From positions 1 through 64,000 of the forward strand of contig NC_088935.1 in the NCBI RefSeq assembly GCF_033473495.1: a stretch of DNA of 64,000 bases, read 5' to 3'. Numbering within the stretch: position 1 is the stretch's first letter; every line of letters starts with the position of its first letter. Source of the stretch: Cercospora beticola. Its lineage: Eukaryota; Ascomycota; Dothideomycetes; Mycosphaerellales; Mycosphaerellaceae. The position numbers and the translations under genes are program-made. This document shows positions 32,304 to 43,312 of this stretch, piece after piece. Below the pieces are notes generated by a model, which had not been told where the DNA came from, searched no databases, and saw only the letters and a list, made by a program, of their open reading frames with translations.

Positions 32304-33286
32304 GTCTTCGATCGCGATGCTAAAGACCTGAAGTCTTGACGAAGCATAATATCTGGCAGCAGGACGTGCACAATTATATGCAATTGTGAACGGCTTTCTC
32401 GACTTGGAGTCGGAGCAAGCCGCGCCCTCCAGTATGAAGTCCGGCTTGCCACTCGCCAATGGCGACGTTGACGTGACCTGCACCTTATGGTGGTGTTCTG
32501 TAAGACGAAGAGCACGGTCCGCCTCGCTGACCGGCCCGGGCAGTAAGTGAGACGCTAGCTCAGACCAAAGAACTTCTTTGCATACGTGAGCGAGCAGGAG
32601 AACGAAGTGCATATTGTTAGCATCCGCCATACTAACGCCTTCTATGTCCCGATTTTGATGACCTACGCTTGTCATGGGTGCCCGGTGTCCTGACTTCCTC
32701 CCGAAGTAGGACGAGTAGGCTGGCATAAAGCTATGCCTCCCAGATCTGTTGAGTCCAGGACAGGAAATAGTGGCTCTCGCTGGTTTTTGGCACGATGCGT
32801 AGGCCCCAATAACATGATTCCAGAACTGCAGAAGTAAGCCCTAGTGCGGCTGGACAACAAATCGGCATCAATTGGAGTTGAACCACTGATGCGAAGGCAC
32901 GCAAGAGTGGCGCACCAATGGGCTGGTTCATGACGAAGAAAGTCCAGGTGAAGTCGATGAAGAGCTTGAAGATGCCTGGTGGGTGCCGCGGACAAGTCCA
33001 AATGCTTTTGTGTCGTCCTAGCTGGATGGCGCGGGTTCGAAATGCTGCATGCTCTGAAGGCTGGATGCAGAAGAAGCGGTCTCGGGCGCAGGACACGCGC
33101 TGCAGGTGTCTGGAATATGAGAAGAAAACCCACGCGAAAGGCAGGATTTGGATTAATGTAGACTTGATAGCAAAGATACGATGCCTCATTTTCGCTCAAC
33201 AACATCTTCCTCGATTCAGGCACTTCCGCTCTTCGAGCTGATTGCCGTCAGTATCACAATGACCTTCCAGGGACTGTGAAATGAAC
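32304..33286. other. Intergenic with an unresolved hydrophobic minus-strand frame
   Basis: About 980 bp between two minus-strand genes. A 152-codon frame (33189-32731) contains a strongly hydrophobic run (FIDFTWTFFVMNQPIGAP, then a cysteine-containing segment) that might be a membrane-protein exon, but I found no domain or flanking exons. The AttH promoter must lie near 32,304. Confidence 0.35.
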
Positions 33287-33997
33287 TTACTCAGCATGAA
33301 ACGTCACATCCACTGCCAACTTCATGACAACCTCCTGCGGCGTAAGCTCCAGCGGCGTAGAATCCAGCAGGATCGAGGCTCCAGTCCCAGCACCGCCTCC
33401 TCCAATTTCCTGGCTCGCCATGTGATATTTGCGACCAGCACTACGATACCCATCTGCCTCGAGTTCAACAGGCCGCGGGTTCCCACAGCCAAGAGCATCA
33501 CAAAAGTCCTTGGCAGTCCTCATGGCATCGCTGGCAGCCATCTTACGAAGTTGCGAGCGGTAGGTAGCCTGGGTCTCTTCGGTCAAGACCCATTCGATAT
33601 CTTTGACCTCAACATGAGCCACCGATGAAACTTTGGCTCCGAAAGCGCCAAGGGACTTGAATTCTTTGAAGCGGATGTCGAATGTGATGCTGCTTCGAAA
33701 TTGGCGAGGTTGAAGTTGGCCCTCGTCGTTGCGTGGGCTGAAGATTGTGGCTGTGAGAGAAGTCTTCGACCATTGCGCGAGAGGAGAAGCGGCTTTCGCC
33801 TCAGGAGTGCTGTCAGAAGGTGATATCTCACGGAGGAGCTTCTCCACGTGCTTGGCGGCATTCAGAGCCTCGTCGGAGACTGCTTCCTTATCGTGGCCCT
33901 CGCTCTTGACCAAGACGTTGATGACAGCTCTCTCAGCTGGAAGCGGGATCTCTGCATTGCCTTCGACTTTGAGGGAGAAAGGAGTAGTGGTTGCCAT
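33287..33997 (-). CDS. SIMPL (DUF541) domain protein
   Basis: A single exon of 236 residues from the ATG at 33997; the frame extends upstream to 34129, but that part lacks domain content and the MATTTPFSLKVEGN start fits the family. The domain opens with KVEGNAEIPLPAERAVINVLVKSEG, the typical SIMPL first strand, and contains RQFRSSITFDIRFKEF, VEWVLT-like and QLRKMAASDAMRTAKDF blocks, then EVVMKLAVDVTFHAE at the end. SIMPL-domain proteins occur in bacteria and fungi; their biochemical role is poorly defined (periplasmic stress proteins in bacteria, a signalling adaptor in animals). No signal peptide is present, so it is probably cytosolic. The gene looks intact and ordinary. Confidence 0.85.
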   Translation of the reverse strand: MATTTPFSLKVEGNAEIPLPAERAVINVLVKSEGHDKEAVSDEALNAAKHVEKLLREISPSDSTPEAKAASPLAQWSKTSLTATIFSPRNDEGQLQPRQFRSSITFDIRFKEFKSLGAFGAKVSSVAHVEVKDIEWVLTEETQATYRSQLRKMAASDAMRTAKDFCDALGCGNPRPVELEADGYRSAGRKYHMASQEIGGGGAGTGASILLDSTPLELTPQEVVMKLAVDVTFHAE

Positions 33998-34932
33998 CTT
34001 GAATGTGAGACTCTGCTGGCTTGGATGATCTGGCTGATTGAAGTGGAGGAAGAGAAAGATCGTGTTGTTCCTACCTGACGGGCGAGGATGCGACCTTTTA
34101 TACCCTGGAATCGAGTACCGCATTGCCATCTCGATGAGTCACGAGTTACATAGCATCACACGCCGCAGACATGCATGCTCATCTTCCCACACGACAATGC
34201 CATCGCGCTGCCAATGCTGGCTGAACCGATGCGGGCGCATAACCGACTTGGCAGGTTCCGACCGGCGCTGCTGCCTTGCACAATGAGGCGGAGCACAGAG
34301 TTCGCAGTGCTTGTTCGTATGTACTGCTAAGGGAGAGAGCATCACCACGCGGCGATCTGCCGTCTGGATAGATGGTAGCGATCGTGTTGCACTCTCTTGC
34401 CGCTATTGTAACCAGTGGGGACTTTGTAAAACCAACTACGAAGCATGCTGACCGGATGAAGGTCGAGGCGTCGTCCTGAACGTTTGATTGTCGCGGGAAT
34501 GTCGTTCACATCCTGTGAACTGGCCGAAGCGAAGGTATGGGCAACCTTGGGCGTATCCATCCATGTCCAGGCGGCGGTGCCGTCGAGTTGGATCGTGTAT
34601 CACCAGTCAGCTGGATATTGGTGAGGAATTCGGTCTGCTAGACTTGATAGTAATAGGATTGGGTGGTTGTTGAGCAAGAGGAGGTGAAGGTGAAGTCTTT
34701 GTTGCTGCCTAAAGCTGGACCGCTGTTATCGATTACTTCTTCACAAGCTAGTCCGAAGTGGTACTAGCGCAGGTAACGGCCCGGGCCCAAGAGTCAACTT
34801 TATGCGGGGTCTAGCCTCTTGCCCCAACTACTGCAGGTCCGCCGAGGCAAGCATAGCTGCACATGATACATCCAACATCCACTCCTTCTTCATATCCTTC
34901 TCCTTCTTTGCGACCCCATCAATCCGGCCACA
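33998..34932. promoter_or_regulatory. Divergent intergenic region, SIMPL and glutaredoxin genes
   Basis: About 930 bp between divergent genes. Only short domain-less ORFs are present. A CT-rich leader at about 34,880-34,920 directly precedes the glutaredoxin ATG, typical of a fungal 5' untranslated region. Confidence 0.5.
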
Positions 34933-35787
34933 ATGCCTTCAACACGTCAATTCCGCACAATCGGCCTCATCGCCTTCCTGACCATCGCGATCATCTACTA
35001 CCTCTCCTACGGCGCGTCGAATACCCACGAATCCGCATTCTACACACGCACACGCGCCGCAATCGATCGCAAGAAATCAGCGCTGGAACGCGACCGCGTT
35101 GTAGCCGATGAGCGAGATCGCGCAGAAAGGGTGGAGCGATTGCGAAAAGAACACGATAAAGCAGTCGCAGACGATGAAGCCGCGGACCTGACGAGCAGCG
35201 AGAGCAAGACGAAAGCGAAAGTTGAGCCCGCGTATACTGAAGTCGTGGCTGGTGGAGAGAAGAGGGTCAAGGGACAGAAGCCATTGATGAGGCCTGGGAA
35301 TGAGAAGGTCGTTGAAGGCGTTCCCGAGGGCATTGCGGATGACGATGGGGTGGCGAAGGTTGGGAATGTGAAGAAGCCAAAGACAGCGACAGAGGACGAA
35401 GACGAAGAAGCAGCTCGCAAGAAGCGAAAAGAGGAAGAGGAAATTGAGACGGAATTGAATGATATTCTGCGCAAAGGGCCTATAATCGTGTTCTCGAAGT
35501 CGTATTGCCCGTACTCCAAGAAGGCGAAACATATTCTGCTGGATCTGTACGAGATTACGCCGAAGCCATACGTGGTCGAACTGGATATTCATGAATTGGG
35601 ACCTGGGCTGCAAAGGCATTTGGCAAAGAGCACTGGACGAAGGACCGTGCCGAATGTGCTGGTCAATGGAAAGTCGATCGGTGGAGGAGACGATATCGAG
35701 GAGCTGCATGAGAGTGGGAAGTTGGCGGAGACGCTGAAGAGTATGGGTGGGAAGAGGGTGATGGGCGTAGATCGAAAGAAGGACTGA
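34933..35787 (+). CDS. Membrane-anchored dithiol glutaredoxin (Grx6/Grx7-like)
   Basis: A single exon of 284 residues. A signal anchor lies at residues 9-26 (IGLIAFLTIAIIYYLSYG). Then comes a long charged, helical stem rich in Lys/Glu/Asp (about residues 40-180, with a KKRKEEEEIETEL run), probably coiled coil. The C-terminal glutaredoxin domain (about 185-270) has the dithiol active site SKSYCPYSKKAK, the TVPNV cis-proline motif and GGGDDIEEL for glutathione binding. In yeast, Grx6 and Grx7 sit in the early secretory pathway and use glutathione to control thiol redox state; the same layout is seen here. CPYS at the active site indicates a dithiol rather than a monothiol enzyme. It is intact and looks like a housekeeping gene. 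Confidence 0.92.
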   Translation: MPSTRQFRTIGLIAFLTIAIIYYLSYGASNTHESAFYTRTRAAIDRKKSALERDRVVADERDRAERVERLRKEHDKAVADDEAADLTSSESKTKAKVEPAYTEVVAGGEKRVKGQKPLMRPGNEKVVEGVPEGIADDDGVAKVGNVKKPKTATEDEDEEAARKKRKEEEEIETELNDILRKGPIIVFSKSYCPYSKKAKHILLDLYEITPKPYVVELDIHELGPGLQRHLAKSTGRRTVPNVLVNGKSIGGGDDIEELHESGKLAETLKSMGGKRVMGVDRKKD

Positions 35788-36650
35788 GGGAGAGCGTAAG
35801 TGAACAGGGGTGAAGAGGCGTGGTCATATCGACTGTGAGGTGACATTGGGGAGACAGCAAAGCGATTGGCCATATCTTCGAGAAAAAGATTATGAGAAAA
35901 TTGCAATGGCTTCCGCGATATGTCGCTGGGCTGCGACAGCTCGTGTGGTCAAGCATGAGCGCGCGTCGGCGCAAAACGGATGCAGCGAAGGCACTCCGTC
36001 AAGCGAAGAATGGATGCCAAAGGCAAGACTTTGGCAAGAAGATACGCAGAGAACGCCATATGGATGGCTACGGGGAAGAAGCAGAGTGAAAAGATTGATA
36101 CCCAGTTGGAAAAGCAATCTCTTTATTGTAGCAGCGCCGAAGACAGACCAAGAAATGACACATCGTCTACAGCCAGCCGCTTGGCAACAGCAAGCGTTCA
36201 AAATTGCTGCATTCACCGTTCGTAAAGCCACAGCCTTGGTTCCAAGAACGTGGCCTTCCCCAGAGTTGCTACATGTAGGGCTCAGCCTCGCCGCGCTGGC
36301 AGTGCCCAGCGGACCACCACTTGGACGGATTGTCAACTCATGTACTTCGCCCCACTGCAAGCCACGCCTTTGCGCTGATCCAGCCTTGTGGTCTGCGGCG
36401 TCTGACATCGCGATATTGGTCAGCGGGAGCACAATGAACCACCACAGTGGCCCACTGCCGAGTTCAATGGCTGCCACCTCCGCTGTCGAGCATCCGGTGT
36501 GGACGAGACAGACATTCGTCGCCTCGAAACATGCCACCAAATCGTTATCCTGTTCAAGGGAGGACATTCTTCTTCATCTCCACCTGCGGCGTCAACAGAT
36601 GATTTCGTGAGCACCCTGTCGCCTGTCTGCACAAGTACAGCGCAGCACAC
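35788..36650. other. Intergenic with overlapping domain-less frames
   Basis: About 860 bp between two plus-strand genes. Two long frames overlap on opposite strands (35810-36610 plus, 35890-36567 minus), but neither shows a domain, a plausible signal or introns, so I call neither. The promoter of the next gene should lie near 36,600. Confidence 0.45.
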
Positions 36651-38512
36651 ATGGCCAAACGTCAGTCCCTGCCGCACTGGCTTGTGCCAACAACACTGCT
36701 CGTGTCTTTCATCGCGGACATTGCACTCGCGGTCGGACACCACTACTTCTACTCAAGGTTACATGACCGTCGAGTTGACCAAGCACGCTGGCCGCAAGGC
36801 ACTTACGTAGCCATCGGCACCGGCCGTGCGTTCCTCGTCCGCGCCGCCTTTGTCATCACCATCTCGACTGTCTATTGGCAGATCTTCTGGCAACGACTGC
36901 GAAAGCCTCTTTCGCTGTCAACTATTGATGATCTGGCAGACCAGCTAAAGGTTATCTATCAACTCTTCAACTGGATTAGCTTGAAAGCTAGCCCTCTGTT
37001 GGGGCTTCTCGCCTTGCTCGCCTGGTTGATACCTCTGGCGGTCGTCTTCCCGCCCTCAGCGCTGAGAGTTGTGCCGAAGGAGTTTCGTTCGCACGGAATA
37101 AAGGAAATACACCTTCCAGGCTACAACAAGAGAGACATGTTTGTCAATACTTACATGTTGGCCAAAGACCAGCCAACTGTGATGAGAGGCGGTGGCTACG
37201 ATTTTGACGCCGAGTGGGCTGGACCAACGAATCGTATCAGACGAACTTTGTTTGGAGCAGCATACCAAGGACAGCTCCCAAGCATTCCGGCCCCACAAGC
37301 GAACTCCTCTTACGATATCACGTTCTACGCTCCCTCCATACAGTGCATGCCTATCAGCAGCCCGAACGAGATTCTCCGTGAGCTTGACGTAGCGGGCATC
37401 CAATGTCTGAATGGCTCCACGGCCTGTGGCACTACGTTCAGTACTTTCCACGTGTCATGGGTCGCCGAAAGCAGTATCGTGCCCTTCAATATCACTAGTT
37501 CTTTGGAAGACGCGTCGCTTGGCATAGCAGAATATGTTCCCTTTCCCTACCAGGACTACGTTCTGCCCTCCGACGCTCGCCTCGGCACAGACGACTCCAG
37601 ACCGCAGGCATTGTACTTGGCCTACCGTGACAATATGGCTCAGAAAGGTCTGCATTCTAACGATGTGGCTCTTTTGAATTGCATGCTTTACAACGCCACT
37701 TACACGGTATCCTTCAATTTCAATAACGGGAATCAAGATGTGAGCATCAATGCCATCGAGCTCCAGAATGTCATCTTCATCGAGAGCTCAAGGGATCGTG
37801 CCTCCTGTCCGGGGGCTTTTGGGCTGAATACTCCCGAGGTCCAATCGTACCTGGCTTATATGGAAGTCGTCGGAGAGCTACTTCTCGGTATGTTGTTCTC
37901 GGGAGACCTACCAAGAATAGACAAGACTCACATACTGGAGACCGAACTTGCATTTACTGAAGAATTGTACCCGCTTTATGCCAGTTACTCAAAGTCCTCC
38001 ACAACTCCGCGGCCATTGCGGCCATCATAGAGACCCTTGAGGAGATTTTCCAGAACATGACATTATCTCTTCTCACCATTCCGGAGATCGCAGCAGAAGA
38101 GCCAATCATGTCCAATGTCTCTTTATCTGTCACCCATAACGCCTATCGCTACAACAAGGAACGGCTCTTTGCGGCGTATGGGGCGGCCGCCGCTGCAACT
38201 TTTCTCGCTGTCGTGGTCGGTCTATACAGTCTTGCGGTGACAGGCACTTCGTACAGCAACACCTTCTCCACTGTGATCCGAGTCGCTCGTGATCAGACGA
38301 TCGGCGTTCACATTCAGCATAAGGACAGGCTTGGTCAGGATCCGCTGCCAACATACATCGGGGAAGCTAAACTGCACCTGGACTGGAACGAGCTGGCCGA
38401 GAAGTCGAAGCCTGAGACTTTCTCTCGAAAGTTACACCAGTCTGATGATTCTGGTGGTAGCGACCTGAACACGAAGACTGCTCATGTACAGACTTCGTTG
38501 CTGAGGGGCTGA
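36651..38512 (+). CDS. Large fungal membrane protein of unknown function, probable frameshift
   Basis: The frame from 36651 encodes three membrane spans at the N terminus (LVPTTLLVSFIADIALAVG, then FLVRAAFVITI, then SPLLGLLALLAWLIPLAVV) and an extracellular region of about 270 residues with paired cysteines and many Asn-x-Ser/Thr sites. It ends at 38030. The next frame continues as VLHNSAAIAAIIETLEEIF and a last span (AAAAATFLAVVVGLYSLAV), ending at 38512. The two must be one gene. Either a 107-nt intron (37888-37994, GTATGT donor, AAAG acceptor) joins them, giving 584 residues, or a one-base loss near 37,975-37,990 shifted the frame. The region the intron would remove (DKTHILETELAFTEELYPLY) looks coding, so I lean to the frameshift. 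The overall layout is common among orphan fungal membrane proteins; the function is unknown. Confidence 0.7.
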
Positions 38513-38722
38513 GGGAGGCATGCGCATTCGAACTCGTTCTGCCTGCTGGATAAGTCCGACACCCATCCTAGCATAGATTCTCGTAAAATCCCCAATCGAC
38601 TCTGGACGTGCGAAGGCATTCAAGACTGGGTGTGAGAGGGAGAAGAACGCGGTCGCTGGAGATGTATATGCATGGCAGCCCTACACTCTTAGCTTTGAAC
38701 TTGACAGAATTCCCCTTTTGAA

Positions 38723-38741
38723 CTCCGAACCTTGTTCGGAG
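38723..38741. repeat. Short perfect hairpin
   Basis: CTCCGAAC, three loop bases (CTT), then GTTCGGAG: an 8-bp perfect stem 210 b downstream of the membrane-protein stop. It could take part in 3'-end structure or be chance. Confidence 0.5.
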
Positions 38742-38881
38742 CGCTCAACTTCATGATCTTCGGGGTTCATGATCCTGGTCGCTGACAATCAACCCCGATC
38801 TCATTTGATGAGTGATGAGTGAACATGGTCAGCACTACTCAGCCCTATACAAGGGTGCAGAAAGCCCTACATCCGAGTATC

Positions 38882-39240
38882 CCCTGGCTACTAAATCGAG
38901 CCCCAGTTCCAATATCGAGCCCCAGCTGGTGAATCAAAATTTGACACCCCTCATCAGTGTTAGACTGAAGTTGTCAAGGTGCACTGCCGCCTCTCTCGAC
39001 ACTCGCCATCGGCTCGGTCTCGTTCGTTGCCTAAAAGAAATAATGCTATCTTTTTTAGGGGCCCATGCCTCACGCGCTCGGGTATCGTACATCGTCGCTA
39101 TTGCTCGCAGGCTCGCAGCTCCGAGTACTCACTTCGCTCGCAAGCTCGCCTCGCTTGTCTAAAGCCGGTTCAAATTGTCGGTAACTGCCGGCTAACGTGG
39201 AGCTCGATATTGGAACTGGGGCTCGATTTAGTACTCAGGG
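38882..39240. mobile_element. MITE-like element, 359 bp, long terminal inverted repeats and 6-bp target duplication
   Basis: The left end reads CCCTGGCTACTAAATCGAG and continues to about 38922; the right end (39200-39240) is its reverse complement, with CCCTGAGTACTAAATCGAG when read on the minus strand. About 32 bp starting at TACTAAATCGAGCCCC are identical between the two ends, followed by small differences. The element is flanked on both sides by AGTATC (38876-38881 and 39241-39246), consistent with a target-site duplication. The interior has no transposase frame but contains smaller inverted segments and a CTCGC-rich stretch around 39,100-39,160. This is the signature of a non-autonomous DNA transposon; the superfamily is not identifiable by eye. 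Confidence 0.8.
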
Positions 39241-39631
39241 AGTATCCGAATGTTCGCTCTTCGGCATGCTATGCTCCCAGCTATCTTGTACGGGAAAATC
39301 TCCGGCTATCGCTGTTCACTTGCATGCCTTTTGGCAAAATACCTTGTCCTTCGCAATTTGGTAATGCTGTTTGGTTCTTTTTTTGGCCAGCTGATCCTAG
39401 TTCAGGCTACTACTACCATGCTCGATTCCAAACTCTCGACACTTAGTCAGCGGCGTGAAGCATGGATACCAGGTCTACAAATGTGGATAGCAATCCGGTG
39501 GATTGTAATTCTAGAGACTTGATCGCTATTCGACCTAATGAAGTTGGCAGACACTCGTTTTATTTTCTATTGGTGATATTCTTACTATCGATGCAGGCGA
39601 CGACTTCTCATTCCTTCGGACAGATCTTAAA

Positions 39632-41895
39632 ATGCGACTTCTCAGCATAGCATCCGCAAGCCTAGCACTCTTCAGCAGCACCACACTTGCAGCATGTCCT
39701 TACCAAAATAGCGGCCATGCTGCGTCTTATCACGGCTACAACGCCCCTCACGCCAAACGGGATATCTCAGTATCACTTACGTCCAAGACAGGCAACACAT
39801 CAACACCCCGTCCGGATGGGAAAAAGGGAACCTTGATGTTCAATCGTCTTTCTCCACGATCCTCCGTCCTCTACATCGCCAACAGCGACGGCACAAATGC
39901 TCGAAGACTCCTATCCAACTCTTCTGCTGTCTTCGAATACCATGCGACGTTCTCGCCCGATGGGAAATATATCATCTACACTTCCGAGAAAAGAGGAGCA
40001 GGCCAAGCGGATCTGTATCGTGTCCGGGTGAACGGAACTGGAATCGAAGAACTCGTAGCGACAGATGCAGTGGATGATCAAGGTGTTCTTTCTCCTGATG
40101 GGAATTGGTTGGCGTATGTCAGTTCAGGTAATGGCTGGAAAGCGAACATTTGGGTGAAAGATTTGGAAACGGGCGAAACCCGAAACTTGACCAACACGGC
40201 ATCCGTGAAAGGCGTCTCCTGGAGTCCAGACGGCTACTTCAAACCCGCCTGGTCTCCAGACGGTCAATGGATCGCTTTCAGCTCCGACCGCAATACGGGC
40301 TGGTACAGTCACAGCGACGGAACAGCATGGGAAAATACGCAGGAACTTTCGATCTATGCTATTCGACCCGATGGAACAGATTTTCGGCTTGTCGCCACGA
40401 AACCTGGTTATGCACTCGGAAGTCCCAAGTGGTCTTCCGATGGAAGACGTATAGTCTACTACGAAATGGAACGAACTCAAACCTACAACGCCCGTTCCGC
40501 AGGTCTCTGGAATGACGCCGCGAATCAGATCTGGTCAGTAGATTTCGAGACTGGCGAGACGAGGCAGGAGACGGAGACGAATGTTCTTAAAGTTTCGCCG
40601 CAGTATGTCAGTGATGAGCTCGGAATAGGGTACTTCGTCAAAAGCCATGCCGATGTTGCGGGGATTTACTACACCAACAAGGCCAACGCCACCGTCACAT
40701 CCCGGACTTTACAGATGCCATTCAACAATCCCTCCTGGTCTCCGGACGGAAAACAAGTCGTATTCGAAGTCCTCAACCGCGAGCCTCCGAACCCTTCTCA
40801 CAAACCTTTCAGCCCAGATCCAGAATGGATCTACGCGATCGGACGACAGTTCCCAACAACATCTCCGGATGGCGAGAAGATCGCATTCCCAGATCCATTC
40901 CGCAAAAATGTAGTCATCGCTAACGTTTCCGACCTCCATCATGCAGACAATGAGGATCTGAAAAACATCACAATTCCCGCCGCAGGGCCAATCAGAAATC
41001 TGACGAATAATCTCCAAGCACCACTGGAAGTGATTCAACCTGCTTGGTCGCCCGATGGAGAGTGGATTGCATTTGGAGCTGGAGGGTATTTCCAGCAGAG
41101 ACGACAATACGCTGCTGCGATTTATCGCGTGAAAGCGGATAATAGTTCTTTGCCGGAACGGTTGACGGTTTTGAGGAATAATTCTGGTAAGCGAGAACCC
41201 ACTATGAGTGTTTTCAGACTTGCGTGGAAGTTGTCGACTGACTTGTGATGTGCTATGAACAGGTTTCCCGAGTTATTCCCACGATGGTAATTCGATCGTG
41301 TACCGTCAGTGGGGTCCTCCTGGGTCGGCAGGGTATGGATTATACGTTTATGATATTGCGAAGAATGTCACTACGCAGCTTACGGAGGGAACGATGAGTG
41401 ATAATTTTCCGTAAGCCTTCCCGTCCGCCATCGGTAGTCCGGCGCGAAGTGTAAAGGTGGAAAGGTGGCTGACGAGTGCTTGAACAGATCCTTCTCCCCA
41501 GACGGCTCGCGCATTGTCTTCACGCGGAGGATGAATGTCACCAACTTCGATATTTGCACGATCAAGCCTGATGGCACGGATCTTCAGGTCCTGACAGATT
41601 CTGCTGCGAATGATGCCCACGGAGTGTGAGTCTGCCGGCATGCCCATGATAATTGTGGATTGGAGATGCACGTGCTGACCAAGTGACGACAAACAGATGG
41701 ACGTACGATGGTAGTAGGATCGTGTACTCGAGTGGTGCATCAGGATGGAAAGCTGAAGCAGCTACTTACGATCAGGCCGAGCAACCATACGGCCAGCTCT
41801 GGATTATGGATGCGGATGGCAGCAACAAGTATCAGATCGCTGATAGCTTGTGGGAGGATGCGATGCCGATCTATCTTCCAGGCGTGTACCTGTAG
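39632..41895 (+). CDS. Secreted TolB-like beta-propeller protein
   Basis: Exons 39632-41186, 41263-41410, 41488-41625 and 41697-41895 give 679 residues; the introns are 71-77 nt. A signal peptide (MRLLSIASASLALFSSTTLA) is followed by a likely KR processing site near residue 43. The rest consists of WD40-like/TolB propeller blades, each with an SPDG turn: FSPDGKYIIYTSEKRG, LSPDGNWLAYVSS, WSPDGQWIAFSSDRN, WSSDGRRIVYY, WSPDGKQVVFEV, WSPDGEWIAFGAG, FSPDGSRIVFTRR. At least eight such turns are visible. Many N-glycosylation sites support secretion. Propellers of this type bind carbohydrates or peptides, or act as the non-catalytic part of tricorn-like proteases; no peptidase domain is attached here. 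The gene appears intact, and the element at 38,882 lies about 390 bp before its start. Confidence 0.85.
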
Positions 41896-42405
41896 ACAGT
41901 CCAAATGGTGCGACTTACCTTCAGAGGCGAATCCAAGTCAGTCTTTGCGTCGGAGCATCACCTTTACACATGTTGCCGACGACGTACAGTTATGAGGGCG
42001 AACAGCCTCGAAGAGAGCAACCTGCACGAAAAGTCAGTAGCAGCAAAGTGCGACCTCGGCAGCACCAATACGAGCAGCACAAGGCCACACTTGCATTCCA
42101 GCCTCTCTAACGAACAAGGAGATAGAACTCCCGTCCGATGTCACACCCAATGGGGACATAGGAGAGGTCGGTAGCATGTTGCGCGCGAAGCGCGGGAGTG
42201 TATTCGGAGTATGTGCCCTATATCATCATCCTCCTCATCAAGCCCATGATCGCGCTCTTGCACAGAAGACCCAGCAGTTGTCTGGCCCAGAAGTCGTCCA
42301 AAGCCATCTCTTGACTTTCCGATTGCGCCTCGACGCCATTGCCTGGTATCATCTGGAACGTTCATGCAACGAAAAAACTTTTTGCCGTCATCAGTCGTGA
42401 TGCGC
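41896..42405. other. Intergenic between convergent genes
   Basis: About 510 bp between the convergent propeller and L9 genes. Small ORFs are domain-less. A short palindrome (GCGCGCGAAGCGCG) occurs near 42,181. Both terminators should lie here. Confidence 0.5.
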
Positions 42406-43139
42406 TTAAGCCTCCTCGACGATGTTGGTGCGCTCAGAGACGTAGATACCGTCCAAGAACTTTCGGATATCCTTGTTGCGGACACGGCAAATTTGCTGAA
42501 TGTCGGCGGCGGATTGGGAGACGGCCTCGAGGGAGTTGCCGGTCAGCTGGAGCTCATCCTTTACGTTCTTGGAGGCCTCGCAGTCGACACCTGGCTGCAT
42601 GGTGACGTTGCGCACAAGCTTCTCGCCCAAGAAGTTGCTGTTCCTCAATCAGTATTGTGCGCAAATTCGCAGAACAGTGCCAAAGACATACCGGATCTCC
42701 ACATTCCACAGACCAGTCTCGTTGTTCTTCTCCAAGTTGACGTTGATGGGAAAGTGAGCGTACACGTAGCGCAGCTTGTACTTGTAGCCCTTGGTGACAC
42801 CGATGATCATGTTGTTGATAAGAGTGCGGACGGTGCGGAGAGTAGCGACATTCTTGCGCGAGCCGTGGTGGAGCTCGATGTTGATGCGGTCTGGCTGTGG
42901 GTGGGAGAAGGCGACAGCCAAGTGACCGAGGTCCTTGACAAGCTTACCGCGTGGGCCCTCGACGGTGACCTGGCGGGTCTTGATGTTGACCTTGACTGGA
43001 GGCGCAGTTAGTATTCACTGTTCTCGCTGGTATTCCTCCCAATGCGCCAAACGTTGTCGGCGGTGGGAGCGGAGGACGGCGAGCTCGACGTACCACCCTC
43101 GGGGATGTCCAGCGTCTCCTGGGAGTAGATGTAACGCAT
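42406..43139 (-). CDS. RPL9: 60S ribosomal protein L9 (uL6)
   Basis: Exons 43139-43094, 42995-42692 and 42637-42406 give 193 residues, the usual eukaryotic L9 length. The start [15 protein letters not shown] followed by [19 protein letters not shown] is diagnostic. Other blocks are [52 protein letters not shown] and [17 protein letters not shown]. The protein is part of the large subunit near the sarcin-ricin loop and P-stalk base. The long first intron (98 nt) right after 46 coding bases is typical of ribosomal-protein genes. It is a single, intact housekeeping gene in a stretch full of broken accessory genes, showing that the whole region is not simply low-quality sequence. It is divergent from the broken GNAT gene, 173 bp apart. 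Confidence 0.96.
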
Positions 43140-43312
43140 GTTGTCGGTGTCGGGGCGGAGGTCGCTGGGTGAGTGTCGTGGAGGTGTTGGCGATGGACGA
43201 TGCTGCGGCGTCTGCAGAAGGGAAAAGTGCAATGGGCGGTGGTGCTGTGTGAGAATATCGGGTGTGTTCGTCGGGCTTGGCACATGGGCGCCGATTGGAG
43301 TCGCGCTAGCGG

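Larger units (their letters stand above)
38513..39631. other. Intergenic carrying a MITE-like element
   Basis: About 1.1 kb between two plus-strand genes. The left part has a short perfect hairpin at 38723-38741; the middle is the inverted-repeat element at 38882-39240; the right 390 bp precedes the secreted propeller gene and presumably holds its promoter. Confidence 0.6.

Noticed and set aside
35810..36610. Plus-strand frame of 266 codons and its minus-strand counterpart (35890-36567)
   Set aside because: They overlap on opposite strands, show no domain, signal peptide or membrane pattern, and have a shadow-like composition; neither can be supported over the other.
38812..39162. Coding frames inside the inverted-repeat element
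   Set aside because: Short, no transposase or other domain, and they cross the element boundary; treated as chance.
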